Made by a program: the position numbers and the translations under genes. Shown here one piece after another: positions 33,999 through 40,864 of a DNA stretch of 40,864 bases. The DNA is taken from contig JAWAZL010000013.1 of the NCBI GenBank assembly GCA_038817485.1, forward strand, positions 1-40,864, written 5' to 3'. Below the pieces are notes generated by a model, which worked only from the letters and a program-made list of their open reading frames with translations, made no database searches and had not been told where the DNA came from. Position 1 is the first letter of the stretch, and every line of letters starts with the position of its first letter. This DNA comes from Nitrososphaerota archaeon (GTDB lineage: Archaea > Thermoproteota > Nitrososphaeria_A > Caldarchaeales > JAVZCJ01).

Positions 33999-35249
33999 AT
34001 GTATTTAGATCCATTAAAAATAAGAGAAGATTTTCCAATTTTTAAAAGGGAAATAAATGGGCATCCTCTAATATATCTTGATAATGCTGCAACAACTCAA
34101 AAGCCTATACAAGTTATAAATGCTATAAAAGATTATTATGAAAAATACAATGCAAATGTTCATAGAGCTGTATATACTTTAAGTCAAGAATCAACTAGAT
34201 TATATGAAGAAGCACATTATGAAGTAGCTAAATTCATTAATGCTAAAAGTTATGAAGAAATAATTTTTGTAAAAAATACAACTGAAGCAATAAATTTTGT
34301 TGCTTATACTATGGGCTTAAAGAAACTGAAAAAAGGAGATGAAGTAATAGTCACTTTAATGGATCATCATAGTAATATAATTCCATGGATTCTGCTTGAA
34401 AAAATTAAAGGGATTAAAGTTAAATATGTTGGAGTAAATCCTAATGGAACTTTAAGATATAATGATTTTGAAGAATTAATAAATAATAGAACAAAAATTA
34501 TAAGCTTTCCACATATTTCAAACGTTTTAGGAACAATAAATGATGCTAAATACATTTCAAAAATAGCTCATGAAAATAATGCTTTAGTCGTTCTTGATGC
34601 TGCTCAATCTGTTCCACATATACCATTTGATGTCAAAGAAATAGATTGCGATTTTGCTGCATTTAGTGGCCATAAAATGCTTGGGCCAACAGGTATTGGA
34701 GTACTATATGCAAAAAGAGAAATTATAGAAGATATGGAACCATTCATTGGAGGAGGGGATACAATATATAATGTTGTTTTTAATGAGAAAAAGAAAAAAT
34801 GCGATATTGAATGGAATGATTTACCATGGAGATTTGAGGGTGGGACTCAAAATATTGCTGGAGGGATAGGTTTAATGGAAGCAATAAGATATTTAAAAAG
34901 AATTGGAATGGAAAAAGTTAAATTGTATGAAAGAGAAATAACAGAATATGCATTGAAAAGAATGGAAAATGAATTGGAAAAAACAATCATTTATGGAATA
35001 AAGAATATGGAAAAGAAAAGTGGAATAATTGCTTTTAATATAAATAATTTCGACTCAAATGAAGTTGCTTTAATTCTTGATCAATATGGTATTGCTATTA
35101 GAAGTGGTTTTCATTGTGCTCAACCATTGCATAATTCTTTAAATATCCCATCTTCTGCAAGAATAAGTTTCTATATTTATAATACTAAAGATGAAATAGA
35201 TAAAATGATAGAGATACTAAAAGAAATTGAAAAATTAAGTGAAAGATAA
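33999..35249 (+). CDS. sufS: Cysteine desulfurase (SufS/CsdA group)
   Basis: A 416-residue type II cysteine desulfurase. YLDNAATTQKP (26-36) opens the fold, PLP binds to K226 in SGHKMLGPTG, and the persulfide-forming cysteine is C373 in GFHCAQPLH. It takes sulfur from cysteine for iron-sulfur clusters and thiocofactors, which the neighbouring hydrogenase operon needs in quantity. It is divergent from the SerK-like gene (133 bases). A small partner gene starts right after its stop. Confidence 0.92.
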   Translation: MYLDPLKIREDFPIFKREINGHPLIYLDNAATTQKPIQVINAIKDYYEKYNANVHRAVYTLSQESTRLYEEAHYEVAKFINAKSYEEIIFVKNTTEAINFVAYTMGLKKLKKGDEVIVTLMDHHSNIIPWILLEKIKGIKVKYVGVNPNGTLRYNDFEELINNRTKIISFPHISNVLGTINDAKYISKIAHENNALVVLDAAQSVPHIPFDVKEIDCDFAAFSGHKMLGPTGIGVLYAKREIIEDMEPFIGGGDTIYNVVFNEKKKKCDIEWNDLPWRFEGGTQNIAGGIGLMEAIRYLKRIGMEKVKLYEREITEYALKRMENELEKTIIYGIKNMEKKSGIIAFNINNFDSNEVALILDQYGIAIRSGFHCAQPLHNSLNIPSSARISFYIYNTKDEIDKMIEILKEIEKLSER

Positions 35250-35519
35250 ATGTCAATAAAAGATTATATTTATCAAATAAATGAATCTTGCGGAAAACAT
35301 AGAAATTTTATAATACTCTTAAGGTCAAATAAAAGAGACGAAGCAATTAAAAAAATATTATCAAAAACTGAAGAGAAAATTTTCGACTCACCATTATTTA
35401 TAAAAATAAAAATAAAAGGTAAAGAAGTTAATATTTACAGAACAGGCAAGGTTCTTATAAAGGATATAGAAGGAAAAGAAGAATTAGAGAAATTTCTTAA
35501 AGAAGTATTAATAGATTAA
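35250..35519 (+). CDS. Small partner of the cysteine desulfurase
   Basis: An 89-residue protein with a single cysteine, C14 (ESCGKHR), near a basic N-terminus, then a predicted alpha/beta mix. The ATG follows the sufS TAA directly (TAAATG), so translation is coupled. SufE or SufU usually accept sulfur from SufS but this is neither by length or motif. A sulfur acceptor role is inferred from position and the lone Cys. No family recognised. Confidence 0.6.
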   Translation: MSIKDYIYQINESCGKHRNFIILLRSNKRDEAIKKILSKTEEKIFDSPLFIKIKIKGKEVNIYRTGKVLIKDIEGKEELEKFLKEVLID

Positions 35520-35522
35520 ATT

Positions 35523-35972
35523 TTAATAATTATTTACTCTTATTCCATAAATTTCAAAAAGGAGTTTAGCACAAGCTTCATAATGTTTTTTAGCTTTTTC
35601 GTATGCTATAGGTGCATAATCTTTAAAATATTCCGCATCTAATCCTTTTTCATATCCATAACCAGCTAATCCTCTTATTTCTGCAAGTTCAGAAATATTA
35701 TTAGCAAGTTCATCAAGAATAGACAGAAACCATGTTGGAATATTCTTTATTTTAGATATTTGTTTAAAAGCAATACTTACATCATGTTCTCTCGGATATT
35801 CTATTCCAAGTGCTATTAAGACAGCTTTAGATGATTGTTCAACAGCCATTTGTGAAGAATAAACTACATCATCCCATCTTTTATCTTCTAATGCTCTAAA
35901 TGCACCTTTTAACCATCTACTACTTCTTTTTAAAGCAAATGTAGCAAGATCAATGTTTGTTGTGCTATTCAA
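35523..35972 (-). CDS. HEPN-domain protein, partner of the nucleotidyltransferase
   Basis: A 149-residue helical HEPN protein: RALEDKRWDDVVYSSQMAVEQSSKAV (26-51) is the classic first helix pair. The usual Rx4-6H ribonuclease motif reads R100-GLAG-Y105-G-Y107, with Tyr where His would be, so nuclease activity is doubtful. It overlaps the nucleotidyltransferase stop by eight bases and is convergent with the sufS partner gene, three bases between stops. Confidence 0.82.
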   Translation of the reverse strand: MNSTTNIDLATFALKRSSRWLKGAFRALEDKRWDDVVYSSQMAVEQSSKAVLIALGIEYPREHDVSIAFKQISKIKNIPTWFLSILDELANNISELAEIRGLAGYGYEKGLDAEYFKDYAPIAYEKAKKHYEACAKLLFEIYGIRVNNY

Positions 35973-36726
35973 ATGCTATAACCTCTCCAGCTTTTATATC
36001 TTTTAAAATCCAATAGAATTTACGATTAGGAAGTACAATTCTTATAGAGCCCATTTCTTCTAATTTTTTCCTTAAAGTTTCAAGTATTTGAGTTAAAAAA
36101 TTATTTTTATCATAAAGGATTATTCCATCAATTACTGCATCTAAATATATTCTATTAAATTTCTTGGCTTCCTCTTTACTTATTGGATAATTTTGAATTA
36201 TTGGCCAATAACCAGCTTTTAAAGCTTCTAAATATTCTAAACTTTCTTCAAGTTCTCTTTTTGCTTTTCTAAGTTCTTCAATTCTATTCCAAATAGGCTT
36301 ATTATTCCAACCATCAGCTATTATAAGTATATCTATATCGCTATTTTTATCCCAATCTCCTCTAGCTATGGAGCCAAAAAGCATAATGCTTATCAACCTT
36401 TCTTCTAAATAATTGTTAATTATTTCACAATACTTCCTAATTACTGGAGCAAAATATGTATGTGGTATTCTTTCTATGTTTTTAACTTCAAATTCTGAGA
36501 AATGTAAAGTTTTGTTTAACCTTTCTAATATTTCACTTACTTCAAGACCCTTTTTTGTTAACTCATAATTCCCATTTTTATCTTCTATTAACTCTAAATG
36601 CTTAAGTTTTCTTAACTTAATTGCAAGTGTTCTAGGATTTTTAATAATAGATTTAAGATCTTTAAACCTAGCTATTTTTTCTCTTCTTAATAAAAGGAGG
36701 ATTTTGAAAGATATTTCATCAAACAT
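35965..36726 (-). CDS. Winged-helix plus nucleotidyltransferase fusion (HEPN/MNT system)
   Basis: A 253-residue protein. Residues ~1-65 form a winged helix (ISFKILLLLRREKIARFKDL... TKKGLEVSE) and ~90-190 a nucleotidyltransferase with FGSIARGDWD (117-126) and D130/D132 (SDIDILI), the metal-binding pair. It may AMPylate its HEPN partner, encoded downstream, and may control its own operon through the winged helix. An 18-bp perfect palindrome sits 7-24 bases ahead of the ATG. Confidence 0.85.
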   Translation of the reverse strand: MFDEISFKILLLLRREKIARFKDLKSIIKNPRTLAIKLRKLKHLELIEDKNGNYELTKKGLEVSEILERLNKTLHFSEFEVKNIERIPHTYFAPVIRKYCEIINNYLEERLISIMLFGSIARGDWDKNSDIDILIIADGWNNKPIWNRIEELRKAKRELEESLEYLEALKAGYWPIIQNYPISKEEAKKFNRIYLDAVIDGIILYDKNNFLTQILETLRKKLEEMGSIRIVLPNRKFYWILKDIKAGEVIAFE

Positions 36727-36732
36727 TCTTTA

Positions 36733-36750
36733 AATTAAGTATACTTAATT
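36733..36750. promoter_or_regulatory. 18-bp perfect palindrome, candidate operator of the HEPN/MNT operon
   Basis: AATTAAGTATACTTAATT is its own reverse complement. It lies between a TATA-like CTTTAAATATAA (complement, ending near 36751) and the ATG at 36726, so a protein bound here would block transcription start. The winged helix of the first gene is a natural candidate. AT-rich genomes make such palindromes now and then by chance. Confidence 0.5.
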
Positions 36751-36950
36751 ATATTTAAAGTTTACTTTTTTATACTATAAGTTCATTTAAATTATTAAAA
36801 AATTATGAAAATTAAAAAAGTTTTTTTAGATATTTAAAAGAACCTTAATTATTTGACAATAAATCAAATTTCTTATTATTCTAATAAAAGCTTAGTAAAA
36901 TTTATGTATTTCTTTACTTTTTTATTTAATATAATAAAAAAATAATAAAA

Positions 36951-37073
36951 AATTCTGAGCATCGTTGGCCAATGTTTAAGCATGATCCTCAACATACTGG
37001 AAGAACTCCGTATTCTGGAGCTCAAAAATCCAATATTAGTAATGGGAATTTAAATAAGAAAGTTATCCTTTAA
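36951..37073 (+). pseudogene. N-terminal fossil of a PQQ-type beta-propeller protein
   Basis: In this otherwise non-coding stretch one frame reads HRWPMFKHDPQHTGRTPYSG (36960-37019), the stereotyped opening of secreted PQQ-like beta-propeller proteins, then leaves the family pattern and stops at 37071-37073. There is no start upstream and no propeller after it. It is the relic of a lost gene. The rest of the gap 36727-37288 shows no clear gene; an open piece near 37190-37253 reads REAKLMIGSFSGKKG and is unrecognised. Confidence 0.7.
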
Positions 37074-37288
37074 ATAATTTATAAAGAAATTTTTAAGTAT
37101 TAAGAATGTAAGAAAAGTTAAAAAGCTAAATTGTTTTTATGAAAAGAATAAAGAACTCATATTCTAATCCAAGCTTGGATTAAAATGAATGTAGGCAACT
37201 TCTAGAGAGAGAAGCTAAACTAATGATAGGAAGTTTTTCTGGCAAAAAAGGTTAAATATTGAAAATTTAATAAAATAAGCGAAAAATT

Positions 37289-37549
37289 ATGCCTTTCTTA
37301 AAGAAAATAGAAGCAAGAAGTAATAAAGAAATAGAAGGAGGCTTTCAACTTTCTTCAAGAGATGTAAATATATGGGTTAGATTGTATAAAACAGAAATTG
37401 GTTTAAGAATAAGATTAACAACTTCTTTTAGAAATGAAGAAGGGAAATGGATTAATACTCCACCAATATGGCTTGATAAAGAATTAGCAAATGAATTAAG
37501 TCAAGCAATTTTAGATTTATCAAAGAAAATGGAAAAAATAGAGATATAA
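37289..37549 (+). CDS. Small conserved-type hypothetical protein
   Basis: An 86-residue protein, predicted beta-rich in the first two thirds (GGFQLSSRDVNIWVRLYKTE) with a C-terminal helix (LANELSQAILDLSKKME). No family recognised; no catalytic pattern. Coding is supported by regular codon use and an abrupt border with pheT: its TAA and the pheT TGA abut directly at 37549/37550. It lies after a decayed region. Confidence 0.6.
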   Translation: MPFLKKIEARSNKEIEGGFQLSSRDVNIWVRLYKTEIGLRIRLTTSFRNEEGKWINTPPIWLDKELANELSQAILDLSKKMEKIEI

Positions 37550-39193
37550 TCATTCTAAAATTCTATGAGTAATTTCGAAAGATGTAACTGGTACTTCCAA
37601 TTCAAAATTATTTAATATTTTAGGATGTATTTCTCCCATAAAACCTATTTCTTTTCCATCTTTAATAATTTTAACAGACCTACCATTTATATAATAAGGA
37701 TAATTTTCTTCGATTATTTCTATATTCCATCCAAGTAAAGATGCAAATGCTTCAAGAACAGATTTAATTTCACTAAAACTTGTTTCAGAACTAGCTATTA
37801 CAACAGCGGTATTTCTTAAAGTTCTTACCATATTTTCAAATTTTTCATCAGGAAAAGCAACATAACCTATTTCGAATATTTTTTGCGGATATTTTACATG
37901 TTTATTAATAGATAAGAAATTCATTAAATGTGGTGTAATCCATCTTCTAAAGCAATTTAGTTCCATTGTTACAGGGTTTTCTATTTCAATCAAATCTAAT
38001 TTCTCTAAATTCATTAATTCAGCTTGAAGTTTTTCATTGCTTAAAGTAAATGTTCTAATTTCTTGAAAACCTAAGCCAATTAATATTTGTCTTATTTTAG
38101 CTTCTTCTTTCTCTATTGAAGATAAACTTCCAATAGTTGATATTTTAGGTACTTCAGGAATAAGCTTATCATATCCATAAGCTATTGCAATATCTTCAAT
38201 AATATCTACAGAATGTAAAATATCTACTCTATAAGCCGGATATAATACTTCAATTTTATTGGAATAAATTTTTCCAATTCCATACCTCATTCTTTCTAAT
38301 AAATCTTTTACTTTTTTAGATGTAAGTTTTAATCCTATTAAATTGTTTATATCTTCTAATTTCACAATATGCTTTTTTGGTTTTAATTCTGGTGTAGTAT
38401 ATTTTATTTTTCCTTCAATTTTAACTTTTTGAACTAAACCACCTCGATCAATTAAATCTGTTACAAGAATATTCAATGTTTGTTTTACAGCTAAATCATC
38501 TGTACCAGTTATTTCTATAAATAAATTTTTAGTTTTTTCAGTAACTCTTGTTCTTTCACTGTTTATAATTGGTGGAAAACTAAAAATCCCTAATTTATCA
38601 TAATAAATTGGAAAATTTTTCCCATTTAAAAGGTGCTTGAATTTTATTCCTTTAGGATGTTTATATAAAACTTCTTCAAGAGTCATTTCTTCATAAAAAT
38701 CAAGAGGAACAATTTTAAAATTTGATGAGACATCAGAATAATATATTGGTGGTTCTATTTTATCAAAATCATGTATCCCTATAGCTACTTTTCTACGACC
38801 CCTTCCAATCGTTTCATTTAAAGCTTCTTGAGTATTCATTAAACTTTTTATTGATTTATCTGTAAATTTAACATTCTTTATTATTGCAGAAGCTACAAAT
38901 GGTCTTAATTTAGCATTAATAATTTTAATAGAAATATTTGAATTATTAATTTTCATTAAAGCACTTTTATGTAGTCCTTTTTCTATTTCAAGATACCCTT
39001 TAATAGCTCTAGCTAGCCCCTCTATGCTAAATAAATCTGGTCTATCAGGCTCAAGTTCAATAGATATTTCTTCATTAGAAAAACTTTTAATTTCTCCTTT
39101 AAATTGTCTTATACAATATAATAATTCTTCTTCATTAATTTTTTTACCAATTAAGTTTATTAAATCTTCTTTATCAAAAGAAATTGTAGGCAT
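37550..39193 (-). CDS. pheT: Phenylalanyl-tRNA synthetase beta subunit
   Basis: A 547-residue archaeal-type PheT. It begins MPTISFDKEDLINLIGKK, with ELEPDRPDLFSIEGLARA (47-64) typical of the family, then B3/B4 (editing) and B5 domains and a catalytic-like core that does not itself aminoacylate. Length matches archaeal forms (about 550) and lacks the bacterial tRNA-binding and anticodon-like ends. It starts two bases after the pheS stop. No defect seen, unlike pheS. Confidence 0.95.
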   Translation of the reverse strand: MPTISFDKEDLINLIGKKINEEELLYCIRQFKGEIKSFSNEEISIELEPDRPDLFSIEGLARAIKGYLEIEKGLHKSALMKINNSNISIKIINAKLRPFVASAIIKNVKFTDKSIKSLMNTQEALNETIGRGRRKVAIGIHDFDKIEPPIYYSDVSSNFKIVPLDFYEEMTLEEVLYKHPKGIKFKHLLNGKNFPIYYDKLGIFSFPPIINSERTRVTEKTKNLFIEITGTDDLAVKQTLNILVTDLIDRGGLVQKVKIEGKIKYTTPELKPKKHIVKLEDINNLIGLKLTSKKVKDLLERMRYGIGKIYSNKIEVLYPAYRVDILHSVDIIEDIAIAYGYDKLIPEVPKISTIGSLSSIEKEEAKIRQILIGLGFQEIRTFTLSNEKLQAELMNLEKLDLIEIENPVTMELNCFRRWITPHLMNFLSINKHVKYPQKIFEIGYVAFPDEKFENMVRTLRNTAVVIASSETSFSEIKSVLEAFASLLGWNIEIIEENYPYYINGRSVKIIKDGKEIGFMGEIHPKILNNFELEVPVTSFEITHRILE

Positions 39194-39195
39194 TC

Positions 39196-40137
39196 TTATC
39201 CCTCTAATTTTGGTATAATAGAATTTCTAATCCATTCTAAATCTGTTGAAAAAAGAGTTCTTATATCATCTACTCCTAAAACAATCATAGCTAACCTATC
39301 TATTCCTAAACCCCATGCTAAAACAGGAACATTTATCCCTAATGGTAAAGTTACTTCAGGTCTAAATATTCCTCCAGGTAAAGCTTCTATCCATCCAAGT
39401 TTTTCATGCTTCACATATCCTACAACACTTGGTTCAGTAAATGGAAAGAATGCAGGTTGAAATTTTACTTCTTTTATTCCAAGACCTTCGCATATCGCTT
39501 TCATGTATCCTATAAGATTTCTTAAATTAACATTTGGTGCAACAACTATTCCTTCACATTGATTAAATTCTGGTAAATGTGTAGCATCTATTGGATCAGG
39601 TCTATAAACTCTATCTATTGTAAAAATTTTCTTTGGAATATCTTCAATTTTTAAATTTGATAAATAACGAGCAGAAACCGCTGTTGTTTGACTTCTAAGT
39701 ATTAAACGTAATGCCAATTCTGAATCCCAATTACCCCATCCTTTTGAACCTGTTTTCCATCCATTTAAATGAGTTTCTCTAACTTTTTTCCAACATTCAA
39801 TATTTTTCACGATCCCTTTATTCGGTTTTTTTAGATAGAAAATATCATGGATCCCTCTTGCTGGATGATCAGATGGCATAAAAAGTGCATCACAATTCCA
39901 GAAATTTATTTCAATTGGAGAACTATAAACTTCTTCAAATCCAAGTCCAATTAATATATTCTTTAAGTCATCTATAATTTGCTGGTATGGATGTTTTCTA
40001 CCTGGATAGATTCTTGGAACAAAAGCTTTTACATCATATGGCCTAAGTTTAACTTCTTTCCATTTTCCTGTAATTATAAGCTCTCTTGTTAATACATTTA
40101 CTTCTTCTTCTCTAACTCGATTTTTTCTAGTAAGCTT
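39196..40137 (-). CDS. pheS: Phenylalanyl-tRNA synthetase alpha subunit, catalytic part (frameshifted from the N-terminal part)
   Basis: This frame is open from 40137 and carries the class II catalytic core, about 300 residues from the crossing point: VNVLTRELIITGKWKEVKLR, PYDVKAFVPRIYPGRKHPYQ, motif 1 around FEEVYSSPIEINFWNCD, motif 2 FNQCEGIV and motif 3 GLGIDRLAM. An internal ATG at 39879 begins too late to make a working enzyme. The N-terminal domain is encoded in the neighbouring frame, and the joint lies at an AAG-repeat (40098-40109). Added together (about 518 residues) the two parts equal a normal archaeal PheS. Confidence 0.85.
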   Translation of the reverse strand, partial: KLTRKNRVREEEVNVLTRELIITGKWKEVKLRPYDVKAFVPRIYPGRKHPYQQIIDDLKNILIGLGFEEVYSSPIEINFWNCDALFMPSDHPARGIHDIFYLKKPNKGIVKNIECWKKVRETHLNGWKTGSKGWGNWDSELALRLILRSQTTAVSARYLSNLKIEDIPKKIFTIDRVYRPDPIDATHLPEFNQCEGIVVAPNVNLRNLIGYMKAICEGLGIKEVKFQPAFFPFTEPSVVGYVKHEKLGWIEALPGGIFRPEVTLPLGINVPVLAWGLGIDRLAMIVLGVDDIRTLFSTDLEWIRNSIIPKLEG

Positions 40138-40754
40138 TTACCTATAGGAGATAATTCTAATTCTAATTCTTCTAATTCCTTTTCTTTTAAAATTTTACCT
40201 CTATTTTTTAATATTTTAAGAATTTCTTCTTCGTCAGATGTTAAAGTTTCTTTTAAATATATTTTCTTTAAAATTCTATAAGGTAAATAATCTTCAGATA
40301 AGGCTTTTTTTCCTTTATCAGTTAAAACAATTAATCTTTTTCCTTCTTTAGTAGAAATGGTAATCCATTCATTTTTAATTGCCCAAGGAATTCCATAATT
40401 TTTTTCATCAATTTCAAGTTTTAAATCATCCAAAAAAGCTTCATTTTCAATTTTTTTCAATAATCTAATTTCAGGAAAATTTATGTCTAAATATTTTTTC
40501 CCTTCTTCTTCTATTTCATAATAAACAATTTTTTTCTCATGTATTATAACTAAATTTTTTCCTTGTAATTGATATGATGCCCATCTAATAGCATCTTTAC
40601 TTAATCCAGTATCAGAAGCAATTTCATCAATTTTTTTTAAACCTTTTCCTAAAGCTTGTAAGACCTTTTTCTCATATTGATGTAAAGAAGAGACATTTAT
40701 TGAATAATTTTTTTCAATGTTGTTTATTGGATTTAACATTCTTAAACCCTTCAT
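40098..40754 (-). CDS. pheS: Phenylalanyl-tRNA synthetase alpha subunit, N-terminal winged-helix part
   Basis: A 218-residue piece with the tandem winged helices of archaeal/eukaryotic PheS (KKIDEIASDTGLSKDAIRWA; LVIIHEKKIVYYEIEEEGKKYL; ... ELSPIGKSLLEKIELEKKK), which bind tRNA-Phe. It ends at a TAA (40098-40100) where the family continues into the catalytic core. The core follows in the -1 frame with no other damage. The ATG at 40754 is used; one at 40739 is an alternative. Confidence 0.85.
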   Translation of the reverse strand: MKGLRMLNPINNIEKNYSINVSSLHQYEKKVLQALGKGLKKIDEIASDTGLSKDAIRWASYQLQGKNLVIIHEKKIVYYEIEEEGKKYLDINFPEIRLLKKIENEAFLDDLKLEIDEKNYGIPWAIKNEWITISTKEGKRLIVLTDKGKKALSEDYLPYRILKKIYLKETLTSDEEEILKILKNRGKILKEKELEELELELSPIGKSLLEKIELEKKK

Positions 40755-40821
40755 AATTTATTAATTTTCTCTTTTTTACTAAATAATAAATTTTATGTAT
40801 TAACTATCTCTTAAAATTCGT

Positions 40822-40847
40822 AAATATACTCTTTTTATGAGTATTTT
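40822..40847. promoter_or_regulatory. Hairpin-forming repeat upstream of pheST
   Basis: ATACTC-TTTTTAT-GAGTAT (6-bp arms, extendable by three pairs past one mismatch) lies 68-93 bases ahead of the pheS start, upstream of the TATA-like AAATTTATTATTTA region. It could be an operator or the end signal of a gene beyond the window. Low certainty. Confidence 0.3.
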
Positions 40848-40864
40848 TATCGTTACTCTTAAAT

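Noticed and set aside
37157-37177. CTCATATTCTAATCCAAGCTT resembling a word at about 4230-4250
   Set aside because: Only about 17-18 of 21 bases agree and neither is flanked by further similarity; too weak for a repeat family.
1-40864. tRNA, rRNA, CRISPR or intact insertion sequence
   Set aside because: I scanned for T-loop sequences, regularly spaced repeats and transposase motifs and found none; a covariance or profile search could still find a diverged one.

Overview
This window looks like chromosome from an AT-rich (by eye about 30% G+C or less), probably thermophilic and anaerobic archaeon, most likely of the TACK/Thermoproteota side. The archaeal signs are sn-glycerol-1-phosphate dehydrogenase (ether-lipid backbone), archaeal-type PheS/PheT, coenzyme F420 and tetrahydromethanopterin ligases, an MtrH homologue, a SerK-type serine kinase and TATA-box promoters. 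Some promoters appear leaderless and others are followed by a Shine-Dalgarno sequence. The lineage below domain level is inference. No mcr, rRNA, tRNA, CRISPR array or intact transposon was seen.

Layout. 1-4.0 kb: a gene cut by the window edge, an atypical Nramp-like transporter, a cupin/metallo-beta-lactamase pair and an Asp/Glu-racemase-fold enzyme. 4.5-6.4 kb: an old-yellow-enzyme type flavin/Fe-S reductase. 6.4-11.0 kb: what looks like a full sodium-translocating biotin-dependent acyl-CoA decarboxylase (carboxyltransferase, biotin carrier, beta membrane subunit and a previously uncalled 37-residue single-helix subunit), interleaved with biotin ligase and the biotin transporter BioY. 11.2-12.1 kb: a lone MtrH-like methyltransferase. 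12.6-17.2 kb: a PfkB kinase, a HepT/MntA module, an MptN-like ligase, RidA and CofE. 17.2-22.7 kb: a site-2-protease fossil, a MobA-like protein, EgsA, a membrane-tethered nitroreductase, a DUF2148 protein and a family 1 glycosidase. 22.8-25.4 kb: a surface metzincin protease and a duplicated HhH-like protein.

25.5-31.1 kb is an eight-gene operon for a group 4 membrane-bound [NiFe] hydrogenase module. It has a fused NuoC/NuoD-type large subunit, small subunit, HycD/NuoH-like membrane anchor and ferredoxin, joined to an HdrB-like subunit, a four-cluster ferredoxin and two small unknown proteins. No large antiporter-like subunit is present. It could couple hydrogen, ferredoxin and a disulfide-type reaction at the membrane, and is the strongest candidate here for an undescribed complex.

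31.2-35.5 kb: a membrane-anchored Lon-like protease, then a cysteine/sulfur cluster (cysteine synthase, SerK-like kinase, SufS desulfurase, small partner). 35.5-36.8 kb: a second HEPN/nucleotidyltransferase pair, with an 18-bp perfect palindrome just upstream. 36.9-37.1 kb: a fossil of a PQQ-type beta-propeller gene. 37.3-40.8 kb: pheT and pheS, where pheS is broken by a one-base frame change in an AAG-rich stretch.

A sodium pump (decarboxylase) and a membrane hydrogenase would give this organism two ion-linked energy modules in one 25 kb stretch. The two gene fossils show that neighbouring DNA has been lost.
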